64,000 nt of DNA from Pithys albifrons albifrons (taxonomy: Eukaryota; Chordata; Aves; Passeriformes; Thamnophilidae): positions 601,001 through 665,000 of the forward strand of contig NC_092458.1 of assembly GCF_047495875.1 (NCBI RefSeq), written 5' to 3'. Below, in pieces: positions 9,284-23,900 of the stretch. The notes below the pieces were generated by a model. It did no database searches, was not told the DNA's origin, and saw only the letters and a program-made list of their open reading frames with translations. A program made the translations under genes and the position numbers. Position 1 is the first letter of the stretch; each line of letters begins with the position of its first letter.

Positions 9284-12200
9284 GTAAATACCTAGCATGC
9301 ATTAAATTAAAATATATATACTATCTTATTTTCTTGGAAAGTGTAATTTCATGCAAGTTAACACTTCAGTGGCCAAGCAGAAACTAACTGAAATTCTGGG
9401 TTATGCAGATTACAGGTATTGTAGATGAAGGTGTTGTACATGGGCCATTGCTTCTGTGGGCAGTGCTGTGTTTCCATTTAGAAAAGAAAAAATGGTTTAA
9501 AACTTCGCAAATTTTATGATTTCTCTATTTTAGTCTCATCTTGAAAGATGTAAAATAACAGTTGCTCATTTTCTTAGTATGCACAACATAAATGGCAGCA
9601 AATCCTGTCTGCTCTTGTTTAGTTCTCTTCGTGCTTCTGTGATTCCCAGAGCTGTCCATTAAATAAACAACTAAAAGCTCCCTGTGCTTTCAGAGCTCAA
9701 GTGCTCTAGGACAGGAATTGAACCATATTTATTGCTAGAACATAATGAGAGGTCTTTCATCTTGCTGCCAAAGCTTCTGACATCATGGAGCTTTTACAAC
9801 ATGCACATTCCTCAACTTCTGTGAGGGACCTTTCCAAGGAGAATAAAAAACGTGGGCAAGGGAGCAGAAGAATGTTTATATGATCCAAATAACCCCTTTG
9901 ACTGCCTGTTCCACTGGACAAAGCTGCAGACACCTTTCTCCAGAAGAAGGGTGGCAACTATGCTGAATTTCAAACAATAAATTTAAGACAGTTAATATTT
10001 TTCTTTTCCTCAGTTGCACAGCCTTGTGTTCTATTACAAGCTGTCTCTGTTTACATTAGGCCAAGGTTATGTGAACCTTTGTCTTCTAGATTTTCACAAG
10101 GTATTGTACCAAGAGAATATGCATGACTGCAAAAACAGAAAGATGGGTTGTAGTATTAAAGCAAAAGAAAACAAAAATCAAATTTCTCTCCAGTTAAAGC
10201 AGATTTCTTTTTAATAAAGCAAAATGAGTGTTTTTTTTTTTCCTAGCCACTTGAACTCAATGCTGTAGTGTATAGTTTATATAAATCAGCTCCTACTCAT
10301 ATGTGCTAACTTCTTATTTTGGGTAATTATGATTAGGTAAAGAAAATGAAATAACCTACATTACTTGTGTATCTACAACTAATTTGTATTACATTAATAT
10401 TTTCATCTTGTGCAGGGAACTGTTTCTGGTTATAAACTCTGCATGATACACACAGTCTGTGTGATGGAGCTGTAGAATTGGAGAGACAAAATGAGGGTGG
10501 TGGTTAGTAAAATATGTGTTGAGGGCAGGGAAAGGAAGAGCTGTGAACCTGTAGGTTACAGTGGCAGGCAGCACATAAACTGTTTGAGCAGGAAGTGCTG
10601 TGTGCTGGTCTGAGACTCAAGGATTGCTTTTCACATGTCATCCCATGAACAAAACAACTCCTTTGTTCCTGCTTCTAATCTCAATCAAAAATTATCTTTT
10701 ATCTCAGGTCAAACAGTGAATTTTTCCACAACATTTGAAACAACTTCTTTATGTGTCTGATATAAGGACAGATAATTAGTGTCACTGGTTAAATAGAAAT
10801 TTAAGATTTTTTTTTTCACATTTTTAAAAGTATTTTTATAAACTAGAAATACTTAGTGTTCTCTTCTGCAATAACTTGTGTTGTGCACATACCAAACCAT
10901 AAAAGCTGTGATTACCTGCAGTGTGCTCTTAACCTTCTGGCCACCTGAGCTGCCTAGAGCTGTGTCCAAAAGAGGCTGTGACTTAAAAAAGGTTACAGCT
11001 GCTTCACAAGACAGCCACTTTTGTTTGCAATCATAGAATCATAGAATCATAGAATCGATTGGGTTGGAAAAGACCTCCAAGATCATCGAGTCCAACCCTT
11101 GGTCCAACTCCAGTCCATTTACCAGATCATGGCACTCAGTGCCACGGCCAATCTCAGTTTAAAAGTCTCCAGGGATGGGGAATCCACCCCCTCTCTGGGC
11201 AGCCCATTCCAATGCCTGATTACTCTCTCTGGAAAGAATTTTTTTCTGATATCCAACTTAAATTTCCCCTGGCAGAACTTAAGCCCGTACCCCCTTGTCC
11301 TATTGCCTGGGAGAAGAGACCAGCCCCCACCTGGCCAGAACTTCCCTTCAGGGAGTTCCAGACAGTGCTGAGGTCACCTCTGAGCCTCCTCTTCTCCAGG
11401 CTGAACACCCCCAGCTCCCTCAGCCTCTCCCCACAGCACTTGTGCTCCAGAGTGAGTACCTTTTCTGTTACAATCACAACTTGCAAAGTGGCATTGGACA
11501 TGTGAGTGTAATATTTAAAGAAAGCCTGGAAATAATGATCTACTCGTTATTAGAAATAGTTTTTATAAAGGTTAATCCATGTTTCCTATTTCCATAGGAA
11601 AATGTGTTGCATGTGAACATCTGCATAATGTGCTGTGTCGTTTCAAGTGTGTAGTAGAAGAATATAAATCTACTACTTTATATTGTGTAGCAATCTATTT
11701 ATTACTCTGGTTTTTAGGTGTATTTGCAATATCATATGATGGGGACATCCTGCTTAACATAACACCTACCAAGGGAATGGTGAAGCCGAGATCTAAAAGG
11801 ACAGTCAAGGTGGATATCTGTACAGATGTACCCAGAATCATCAAAGAAGTGATGAAGTGAGTTTATGAATGAAAAATTCCATTTTTGTCTGTTATTAATT
11901 CTAATATCTGTTATGAATTTTTATATAAAAAGTTAAGTTCCTAAGTGTCTATTGCTGTTTTTCACATTTATTTTTATTACATTTATTTGATGATTATATT
12001 ATCTGCAAAGAACAGCAATGTATAAATTGTGCACCTGTCTGTGTTAATAAAGATCTCTTACAACTCATAACGACATGGGATGTTTGCACATCTCTCAAAA
12101 CAAAACTAACCAAGACCTTTGGTGTCTTTCACCTTTCTGCACATCCTGTGTTCCTTACTTTCCTTAGCTTCTGCCACTGCTAATTTTCTTTTAGCACTAC

Positions 12201-15200
12201 ATGTTTAGGGAGCCTCAGAAATATTATGGTGTCTTTTGGTGTATCTTATTTTCAATGCAGAGAATATATTTGCAGCCACTGACTTTGAAGAGTGGATTAT
12301 TTTGAAATGTGTACTGTATAGAATCACAGAACGGTTTGGGCTGGCAAGTTCTCTTGTTCCACCTCCTGCCATGGGCAGGGACACTTTCCACTGTTCCAGG
12401 CTGCCCAGAGCCCCATCCAGCCTGGGCTTGAACAATTCCAGGGATGAGGAGTCCACAGCCTCTCAGGGCAGCCTGGGAGTAGGGTGTGGTTGTTTTGTTG
12501 TGGGGTGTTTATTGTTGTTTTTTGTTTTTTTGGGGGAGGGGGTGTGTGAGAAGAGGGGTGTATGTGTGGAAAATTCTAGTCTTGTTTTGAATTATTAAGA
12601 TAGGCTTAAAGTTCATTTCTTTCTGTTCTTGCTTTTGGCAGGCTGTTGGAAAAGGAAATGAAATTACAGGAGAAAAATTTTATTAGAGTGAAAGGGAGGC
12701 TGGTATCTGTGCAATTGTTTCACAGTTACAGCCCCCTTCATATGATTTTTTTCTTTTGCTACCAAGTTGCAACATTTTGGTTGCGTGTCCTGCTTTCTGC
12801 ATTTCTTTGGCTGCCTGGGCTGCCACCACTATTTTCTTCACCTCATCTTGGTAAAACAGCTCCTGTCTTTGCAGATTTCATCCTTCAGAAATTTCCTGCC
12901 CTAAATTCTATGTAATTCTTTCAGTGAATTTGACCTGTCTTGTTAGTTACTGCTAAATTCTGTAGACTAAATGAAATGTTATATTTTCTTGTGAAGCCTT
13001 TCACAAATACATACATGTACAGGTGTGTATATATGTGTTTAAACAAACATTATATAAAGTCTTGCAGTGGATATTCGACAGGAATTTGACTTGGAGAAAT
13101 AGTGCAGTTTTCATGAAAACACTTTGCTTATTTCCACTTACCATGTTCTCTAAACATTTTTCTTCTATGTGCAAAAACAATTATTCTCAGAGGGTTCTAC
13201 TCTTAGAGATTTTGCAGTTTCTTTTCTGCCTTGGAGTGTCCTGTACTCCTGCTTCTGAAGCTGAAAGATGATATTTAGACTCCCAGATCCCTCGTTCAGT
13301 TACACGTGACCATTCAAAACAAAGATTTCTATTTTTCATTTTTTATTTTTTTCAGCTCCAAGGCTATTCAAAAGGCTCGTTGATTGTTTTAGAACAATAA
13401 GGTGTATTATTGCTTGATTCTTTTGTTCACCAAGAACAAATATGCTTTGTTCCAGTAGAATTATAATAACAAAAATTTGTGCTGTATCTACGTGATCTGT
13501 TGGTGGCTTTTGGCATCAAGGTCAGGCATTGAGGCAGGAACAGCAGCAGTTCTTTTATGCTTAATCAAATGAACTTTCACCTGCAGCTCCCTAAGAGAAA
13601 GTTAAATATTATGTGCTAAAATTGGTATCTATATACAAAGATTCTCAGAACTAAGAGCAGTGTATATTGTGTGGGGACACCTCTGGTTCTTTTCAGATAT
13701 CATTCCTATAATTTCAACCAATAGAAAAGGGGAGAAAAAAACTCCAAAACCTGAAGCTCCACCATGTAATGTATGACTTTTCCTGATGGTAAAATTCCTT
13801 TTAGGTAATTGTCAAGTGCACCCTCCTTGCTCTGCTCTCCCTGCTTAGTTTGTCTGTGGAAAGCCATTGATTTTAGTGCTTGGATCTGGTTATTTTTTCT
13901 GCACAGATTCTGATATAAGCCAAACAGCCAAACTGATTTTTATAGCACTTTTCTACATTACCTGTTGCTGCTTTCTACTCTTACTGACAGAGTGGAGTTG
14001 GAAGGTCGTGGCTGCACTGAAGTGTGGATCAAAGCTGTCGTGGTTGAACAAGTTCTTAAAGTTCTTGGAGTTTCTTGTGAAAAAGTGTTGAAATGCATTA
14101 ACTTTGGACCAGTTTACTTTGGGACATCAAAGACTGAAGAAATTTCTTTATACAACGAAAGTCCGGAGAGTATGGACTGGGTAGCAGTACTGGAAGACAA
14201 TGCCATTGGGGGAGAGATGGTAGGAAACTGCTTTGCTTTTTTTTGTAGTTGAAAACGTGTTTTCATTTCTGATTTTGTGCTATTTATGTCTCAACATTCA
14301 TCTTCTAGTACTTCTCACACTGTTCCCTGTGTCACACCATTTCCTGATCTGTGGGCTTTCTGAAACTTCTGGCCAACCAATACATTTTTTACTATAATTT
14401 AACCTTGGAATTGAATTTTTTAATGAATTAATTCTGTTTCACTATGTGACATTTTAACCTTAGCAATGTTGAGTGAGTTTTCTGGGTGTGGTTTGTTTAG
14501 TTTTGCTGGTAGGATTTTTTTTTTTTTGTCTCTTTGGAGGTTTTTTTGGGAGCAGTTTTGCTTTAACTCCTACAGGTTTTATTATTTAGTAGGAGTTATC
14601 AAAATACATTTTGGTATTCTAAGATGTTAAGCATCTGTGGTTTCACTTGTTTTTCTCAAACATGAAATCATCTAAGTGAGCATCATGTTTGAAAAAGGGA
14701 ATTCCAAATGCTGAAATGAAATTGGTGTTTAAAAATTGGCTAATTATCCTTGTGATGTGTAACTATGCCAATGCTATTTCTTATGTCTTTGTGCATGAAA
14801 ACGTGTATAGGAAAAAAGCAAGCACAAAAGGGGAAGTGGAACAGGCTGAACTATTTGATGTTTAATATTCTGATTATTTTTTAGGGGACAGATCTTCAGA
14901 GGAGTACAGATGCTCTTTTACACGACTTAAACCTGAAAAACAGAAATGTAGATACTTCCACCTTGATCTTGTGCACTCCCAATGAAGGAACTTTGCTACC
15001 TTATGAGAAATCTTTGGTTACACTGTGTTTTAGCCCAGAGTGAGTGAGTGGTACCAAGTAGATACACAACTTGATTGGTCTAAACTATTTTACAAGAGCT
15101 GTGTTAGAGAAAATGATTTTAAGTTAATGTGTCTGCAAATTTTTTCTTCTGAAAAACTTCTTATGTATTTACATGTGTTAAAAGAAATTTCCTGGTGTGA

Positions 15201-18200
15201 TAGTACAAATAAGAAAGCAAATTCTGAAGTGACTTTATGTTTTATAAAACATTAGGGATGTATTTGGACCAAGAATTGGTTAAACTGATGTTGTGAGAAC
15301 AAGACTTTTAATAGATTTTCCCATAGATGAACCAGCAAGAGAGTGAAAGATTTTACAAAACTGTCATTCCATTGAAAAACACCCAAAGTATAAAGGAACA
15401 TTTATTCTTGAATAAGGGAAAGGAAAATGCACTCCTGCCATTTTCCCTTACTTAAACTCTAAATATGAGTAATTATCCTGCATGTAATATTAGTTTAGAA
15501 AACAGTTGTAGACTGGAAAAGATGTCAAATGATTAGTATTATAAGCAAAAAGATACCTATGAGATTAAACTTGTTACTTATTTCCATTTTGTGAAAGGCA
15601 GAAAGAAGATCATTTGTTCAAGCTGTAGCTGACAGCAAAGAAGCCAGACTGGATGATGAAAAATGTTTCAAGGCTTGTTTTTTATCCCATCTTGTAATTA
15701 GAGATTGTGACTCTTACAGGAAATTTAAAGGAGACATTGAAGGGAGTGACTCCTCACTGAAACAAGATTATGACCTCCTTCTGAGATTTGAAACTGTTGG
15801 GAGGAGAGATGGTTATCGGCAGGCCCTCGGTGATGGTGCCACAGCAACCACAAGTATGTTATCAGAGATGTATTTATGGATGCTGAAACTGTGCATCTTG
15901 ATTCATTTTTTTAATTTATTTTCTTTAAAATATTTCTACTTATATGGGAAATCTGCTTCATTTCTTTGTTTTTATCAATACAAATAAAGTACCTTACATC
16001 TCTAATGCTCATTGAACATTAGAAAGGGGTGACTCGTGTATCATGGACACACCTGCCACTAGTGAGCACTAGGACTTAGTCACAAATGCACATATTTGGA
16101 GGACATAACCTCTCCTGCCATTTGCAAGTCACTGCCTCTTTTGTCATACCAGTTTTGTGTATTTTCAGTGCATATTTGTTCATCCTCAACTTGCTTAATG
16201 AGTCATTATATTCCCTACCAGCTATTTTAAGTAAACATGGCTGTGTTGCATATATAGAAAATTGCATTATAAATTCTATTGTTTTGTGTATTGTTTTGGT
16301 TTTTGACTATAGAACTACAGCATGACTTTTCTGTTTAAAGCTAAGGGGTGTGTAAGGGGTTTTATTTGTTCTGTGTTTGATGCAGGGACTCATCCTCCTC
16401 ACGTGGACTTAGCTTTGACAGGTTCAGGGCTTTCTGTGATGATAAGTTTTAATCCAGGACCAGAGATTAATTTTATGGACTGTTATTTGGGTGAGCAAAC
16501 ACAGGTTCTGTGCACACTGAAAAATGAGTCTGAGTCCCTCCCAGTGACATTCAGCTTCCGCAAGGTCGCTCACTTTAATATTTCTCCTGCAAAAGGAAAA
16601 ATTAAAAAGAAATCTGTAAAGGTAAGTACCTCTTTTCTCTGAGGTTATGTAGCCACACAGAGTATTTTACAGTGGTTAGCAGTGGAATTTCTTGTAAATC
16701 AGAACAATTTTATTTCAGTAACAGTGGCTTTAATACGAGCTAAATAATTTTTTTCCCATTTTGTAAGGTCTCTTAACATTTTTTCCAGTACTCCAGGAAG
16801 GACCAAATGTTAGTTTAAATTTGGAAAAAATAATTGTAGCTCTAAAGCAACTTTACAAAAGTTTTACCTGTCTGTCTTTTTTCTTTTTGCATTACACTGA
16901 CTTGAGAAGATTGATTCCTACTCAAATATTTTTGGAGGATACTTTTAATTTCTTTCAGTAAATTACAAATATTCAAGTGAGATAACATTTCTTTTAATGG
17001 AAGAGACTTTGCCAAATGTATGTTAAATATGGAGACATTTATGATTTCCCAAACCAGTTACTCAGGGCACAAATTGTAACAACTTACCTCAAAAATGAGC
17101 AAGTAAGACTTTGTTGTGTTCTAATGTGTAGCACCTTTATATTACCTTATATTGCTGATTTTTTTGTATTTTCTGTTGGCATATTCTAAAAGCCCAGTTT
17201 TGAACACCTGCCTTAGTTAGAGATAAGTGTGGAGAGAAGTGACTCAAAATTATACAGGAATTACACAAAACTTGACTCTGCATTTCTGCCTCATATGTCT
17301 CAGAACGAGTTTTCTTTTCCAGGATGTGATGATTTCATTTTCTCCACGTCAAATAGGAATATTTAAGATGAAGCAAATTATTGATATCATTGGTACAGTA
17401 CTAGATGAAAATAATTTGCATGATTTGAAGAAAATATCCTTCCACCAACTATGTTTGAGCTTTACTGGTGTGTGCAAAGCTGAACGAAAAAAAATTCTGT
17501 TCAAAAGCAATCCTGGTAAGATACTAAAAACATGAGTGAAAAGCAATAAAATCTTTTAAAATTACATATTTGGCATTTTGAAAGAGATTTTGTTAGTATC
17601 CTTACTTTGTTTATAAAGACTAATATCTCTTTGGGACTTCAGGGAATGCTCAGTTGTATGATGTATACCCATAAGTGTACAGAGAAATGGCTGAAATAAT
17701 GGTACCCTTCTCCCTCCCCTCCATTTTATCAAAAAAAAACTATTAAGTCATAAACTTTCCTTGTATGACTATTTAAATTTTATAAATTAGAAAACAAAAG
17801 CTTCAGTTTTTGAGAGCAATGCCATTACACAGTGCTAATATGATTGAGTTGTAAATTGAGAGATATGTAAAGCACAGGAAGATGGTGGGAAAGATATCAG
17901 AGTATTCTTTATTGATTGAAAGTTGCTACTGCCAGATGAACTTGCCAGTTAATGCAACCTGCCACTTGTCCCACATCCACTGAGTCTTGCCATCCTGTGA
18001 AACCTTGGCCAGCATAAAGGATCTCTCAGGATATGCAATAATTAGACTCTGATTTGTTCCTCATGTTCCTAACATGTCCCAGGAACAAATTACAATAGAT
18101 TTGAATAAGCCTGTTACTGGATTTGAAAACCTCTGGCAGGAAATGTAGCTTTTTCTGCCTTCGCATATGTGGTGGCATCTGCAGGTGGAACCAGTGCACT

Positions 18201-20823
18201 GGTGTGCGTGGTGTCTGTGCACAGGTAAGGAGGGGAATTTGAACACCCTGAACTCGGAGCTGCCACCTTGATGATGTACTTGCTAATGAGAAGCAGGAAG
18301 GCAATGCCCATTTTTTCATTGTGGGGAAGTAAAAAGAGAAAGTTACAGGGAAGTCAGGATAAAATGAGTGGAAGCAGAGAGGCAGGCACTGATCTCTTCC
18401 CTCTCATGTCCAGCGACAGGACTCGTGGAAACAGCATGAAGCTGAGTCAGGGGAGGTGTAGGCTGGGTATCAGGAAAGAGGTTTACACCCAAAGGATGGT
18501 TGGGCACTGAAAGAGGCTCCCTGGGGAAGTGGTCACAGCACTAAGCCTGTCTGAGTTCAAGGAGTGTTTAGACAACACTTTCAGGCACATGGTGTGATTC
18601 TTGGGCTGTCCTGTACAGTGCCAGGAGTGGGAGTTGATGATCCTGATGGGTCCCTTTGCACTCAGCACATTCTGTGATTCCATGATTCTTTCTGCAAGTA
18701 CCAGAATGGTTGATAAGCCAGTGGATTTTCCTGCTACTTTCTGGAATGTATTTCAAGTCTATGGCCATCAGGAATTGATGAGAAACTTAAGTTTGGCACT
18801 TCTTGAGTTTTATTGCTGAAATCCAAAACTACTTCAGTTTTCCTACTTCAGAAACAATTGAAAGAAGTGGTTTGCTTTTTTTTTTTAAATCAAAGATTTA
18901 ATGTAATATTCAAGATTTTCAGGTTTTCTATATGCTCTTGTCTACCATTTGCTCTATTAATATCCCCATTCTGCTCCTGCATGCAGGTTTATACAGAGGT
19001 TATGAGGCATGTCTGTACTCTTTAGGCTGCTGAAATTTGTGTTTTGCTTTTAAGCCTCATTGAAGTGTGGAAGAAAAGCGAATTTTTTTCAGATCCATAT
19101 ATGAATGGTTCTCTTTCTGCCTGTTGTCTTCTCCATGTCTGTGTGGATGAGCGTGTGTCAGAGAAGAGACTTGTGTCTCTGTATTCAGTTGAAGGCAAGG
19201 GAGACACCTGAACGAAGCTTCCTGCAAACTGTGCCTCTCTGGGCAGTGAAAGTTGTAATCACTCCTGTGGTTTAGAGGGTGAGAAGTAGTTTTTGGTTAG
19301 TGTGTTGGGGGTTTTTTTGGTTTTTTTTGGGTCTTTTTTTGGTAGCCGTTTTGGAGTAAAGTCAGGCCAAACTGGGTAAAACAAATATATTTAGTAATAA
19401 TTGGGGTTTTTGCAAGTGAGTCAGGAAAGGGCAGTTGAAGTATGGATTTATTTATTTATAGTGCTGTGATGCCAAAGGGGTTTTTGTTCTGATTTTCACA
19501 TTTTGTAGATTTTAGGAACACAGTAGTTGTAGATTTTTAGAGGGTTAATATTTCTAACAGTTTAATGCCTTTCTATCACTACCCCTGTCCCAGAACAGGG
19601 AGCTCAAATTCCTTTAGTTAATTAATCTTGTTCAGACTCCTTTCCAAGGTAGAGCTGAAGGATATCAGAGACCCACAGAATGAAACATAAACACAGGTCA
19701 GAGTGACCCAAAAGCCTGAACTTGATGAACTCCAAGAGACCTTTGTGTGCCTGAGGAAGAAGAGTTGATGAAGACAGAGGGTCTTGACGACCCCAGACCC
19801 AATTCCAGGGGTTGGACCAGGGGTGGGACTGGGGCTGGACTGAGAAATGTGTAAAGCAATGATTGGAGGGATCTTATTATAAAAGCCATGGAAACAAGAA
19901 CTGGGGCACATGGATGTCATCCTGTATTCCTGTGGGCTGTAGGCCTGTGATATTAAAGGACCTTTACTTTTTATCTTACCCTACACTAACGTGGCTCAGA
20001 GTCCTGTTTTTGGGGGAAGGGTCATTCATGGCAACAGCTGTGTTAAATATGTGCCTTTATCTATGAACAGGTGAGCCTGGTTTCTGCTGTCATTTTTCTC
20101 TTTAACATTAATATATATATACTTTTATAAAACTAGAGTGAAAAATGTCTGAGCTGTCCTTTTAGTTGTGATAGCTTGGGAGTTCTTTGTCAAAAAGCAT
20201 GCCTGTGTTTGCAGCCCTTAAGATTTAGGACAGCATGAACAGCGCCCTGACAGAGGCTGCTCTGAGTGCTGATCATGTGCCTGTGCAAGACAAAATGTCA
20301 CATCTGGGCAGGGCAGTGGTTTGAGCTCTGATATATTTTGTGTGATCAAGGCCAAGGGAGGCAGTGGGCTGTTGGTGTGACGGGAGTGCCTTCTTCCCTC
20401 TTGTCTGAGAAAACACAGTGGCATGGGTGACTGACTGTTGCACTGCTGGATGGACCAGTGCAAATTTGAAATATTTTCTAATACTTGGAATTTTGCTTAG
20501 AAAATATTAATTTCATGGTTTTTTGAATTTTAAGGTTTAACACCGATGATTTCCAACGCAGCTGGACAGTTTGTACCTGATGGCACAGAGAGGTGCACCG
20601 ATAAAGCAGCTGTGGCAATACAGTGCACTGATACAGTACCTGTGGCCATGCTCAAATCAACCCAAACACGAATTCACACTCACCGGATAAACAGGAGGCG
20701 TGAGGATGATGCACTTATAGCCTTCCCTAATGATCGTGCAGCCAGCATTAGGCCTGGGCAACGGGAGAAGCAGTACAGGTGAGAGTTATGTGAATCTAAT
20801 ATTTAAAACCACTCACTGGTTTT

Positions 20824-20855
<32 letters not shown>

Positions 20856-20911
20856 CCATATATCTATATCTATATATATATATACACACACACACACATA
20901 TATATATATAT

Positions 20912-20946
<35 letters not shown>

Positions 20947-23900
20947 CACATACACACACACACATATATATATATATTTTTTTTTAATGCAGTAGATCAA
21001 GATTTGTTACTTGCTAAGGGTTTTCCTGCTGAAAGTTCTTTAAAATTCATTGCATTCATGAGTCTCTTGCACATAAATTTCTCAAGTTGCCTTTTTCCAT
21101 GAAACTACAAAGGTAACTATTACAGTTTCAATATTTCATTGTTGTGATTGCCTTTGCAAGGTCAAATATGAACGATCAGCTGTGATAAAAAGAATGTTTG
21201 GAATGAAATACGTATCTGTCAAGATCAGTGTGTTTTCTTTCTAACTAGACTCAGAATCATTTTGTTCATGTAGTGAAACTACAATTCTCTTTAAATATTT
21301 AGGACTATTTTCACAAAGACTCAGAGATATAATTACATAGATCCAGAATTTTCTTATACTGACTGTGAACGACTATCAATAGAAGCACATAAGAAATACT
21401 ATGCAGACTTCATTTCCAGTTTAAGACAACATCGTTTAGAGGAAGATGCTGTTAGGTAAGACTGTTTTTGAAGGCAAAATAGATATGTTGGGCTCATATG
21501 CAAAGTGTATGTATATATGTGCAGAATTAACTTCGTGGCACCAATCATGTACCTACATTTGCTGAAAGGCCTATGGTCAGGGGACCTCCATTCATAATGT
21601 ATTCAAACCCTGTTTTGTGTTGGACACCTAGAGATCACTTTGTGGGTGAAATGTAGGGATAGAGGCATGGCACTTGAAATTGAACTTAAAATGTACTTAA
21701 AATGTCAAGTTTTAAGAAGAGTTGGTTATGGGTAATAGGAAAAACACCCATAACATGGATTGTTTTGGAGTATTTTCTTTGTATATAATAAATATGTATT
21801 TCCAGCTAGGATGTCTGGTTGCCCCAAGTGATGGAGTCAGTATGTAAATGATTATTTGTTCTGTGGAATGAAGCAGATACAATCCTTTAATCTTACTGGT
21901 CATCTAGCCTTACCTTTTTAGTAAATTCTCACTTTATGAATTGGTATATTTGATTGGTATTTTGGGGAGCAAAATCATGGAAAAGCAGCACTGACAGCTC
22001 TGCTGCTTTTACAGTTTTATGTTAAAACAAGGAAAACCTGTAAATCCTTTAAAGGAAGATAAATAATACCTCAAGAGTGTTAAGTTGGTAAGATCCATTA
22101 TTTAAAAATTAGTAGTACCAGTGGATTATTCTTGTAATCTCAATTTACCTTGCTCTGAGCATGTACCTCATGATGCAGACAAGGCCTGCAGAGCTGGATT
22201 TATTTTATGCATGCAGGTGATGTCTGGTGTTTTTGAAAGGAACTACACTGTGGTGTTGTTATGGGTTTAGCCAGGTGGGCCTAAACTTAGGTTTTAAAGT
22301 TCAGCTAAGCCTGGGATTGTCAGCTGATTTAAGCTGGGCTGAGCCAGCTCACAGCTGACTTCTTCCAGCCAATAATATTGTATTCCATACCATACTACAT
22401 CATCTCAAAGGGTGTAAAATCCAGTGTGTGGCAGTGGCTTGGTTAGTTCTGCCATGGCTGCACTAAGAGGAGGACATCTGGCAGCTCCTCTACTATGCCG
22501 GGCCCTGCTCCTGCTGCCTCTGCTTGCATTTTGTTTGCATTCAGGGAAGTAGAAACATTTTTGTTGTTACTCTTTCTGTTTCTTGCATGTGTCTCTCAGA
22601 GTCCTTACAGATCTAGTGTGATAGACTTTGCTTTGTATTAACTGGGGAGTGGGAAGTTATTCCTTGTTATATACATGTAACTTGTGTAAGTGTGTGTTAT
22701 GTTGTAATTTCCTCTTAATTTTCTCCTTTTCTGCATAAATACATGTAGTTAGTTTCAGCATAAACCTGGTTTTGAGATTTTTTTTTTCCCTCTCCCTCTT
22801 CTCTTTCCTTAGCTGGTTGGGGAGAGGAGGAACCCTTTCTTTCTGTCCTGGACAGTTGGCATTTTGCCAGCTCACCCAGGACAGGTGTGGTGTGTGAGCT
22901 GTTGTGTAAATGACCATTGACACATATATTCAAGGTACACTGCACCAGGAGCAGAACAGAAGGAAAATTTCAGAGTTTCAGATGAATTTTAGTGTTAGTA
23001 TTAAATATAGTAATGATTTTCGTGATGCAGAAGTAGGAATACTTCATACAAATCATCTATGTCAGATCTCTGGAAGTTTCACATATTTTGTGAAATTGAT
23101 TTATTGGAGCTGAGCTTTGATCAAAAATTTAATTGTGTTAAAAATTAGCCTGTAAGTGGTCCAGTTCAGAGACACACCATTAAAGGATGCTTTGTAATCT
23201 TGGCAGTTGCAAACTTTTAACTCCTTGATTGTACAACTTAATTGTCCTTTAAGAGAGATTTTAGGTGTTAAAATATTTATATTTTTGTAGCCGTAATATG
23301 TGCAACCTATTTAACAAAGCTGTTGCCACAAATGTGCAACAGATGTCAGCCCTTGCCTAAACACAAAAAAATTGAAGAATTTTCAAGGCATTTTATGTGC
23401 TTGAGAGTTTTTAAATAATGAAATATTCCTACTTAGAGTATTATTTATTTTGTTTAAAAATATTAAATTATTTAATGTGTAGATCATGGAATGCTCAAAT
23501 TTTCAGATTTACATGTTTTTTTTTCCTCTGCAGGCAGTTTTATCTTTATGATAATCCTGTGAATTTAGGCATTAAACCAGTTGAAGGGCTTAAGTCACCA
23601 AACATCTCAATCACAGATTTTCCCAAAGAGAAGATATGGTTGAAAATGCCTCCTTTAGATAACAATTCCTTATTAACTGGTAGAAAACTGGCAACAATCA
23701 CATCTAAATCTACAAATAAAGAAGTAAGTTGAATGCTTGAGTAGCAATGTGAACATAATATGTTTACCATAAAAAAAAGCAGAAGAATTTTGATCCTGCT
23801 CTGAGAAGGTGTCTTCTGCTTATCACAGACTTGGGGTTGGCTGAGTCTTGTGCCATCTTCTACGCAGCAGAAGGAAGATTGCAGTTTAACTTTGACACAC

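Noticed and set aside
11031..11060. Short tandem repeat (aatcatag units) that might suggest an array
   Set aside because: This is the normal CR1 3' terminal 8-mer repeat, not a CRISPR or satellite.
20730..20987. Tyr/Ile/His-rich open frame
   Set aside because: Its right part is the translated TA/CA microsatellite; only the part up to 20778 is coding, in another frame.
22657..22945. Lys-rich - strand frames
   Set aside because: Antisense of a pyrimidine-rich part of the solo LTR at 22257-22883.
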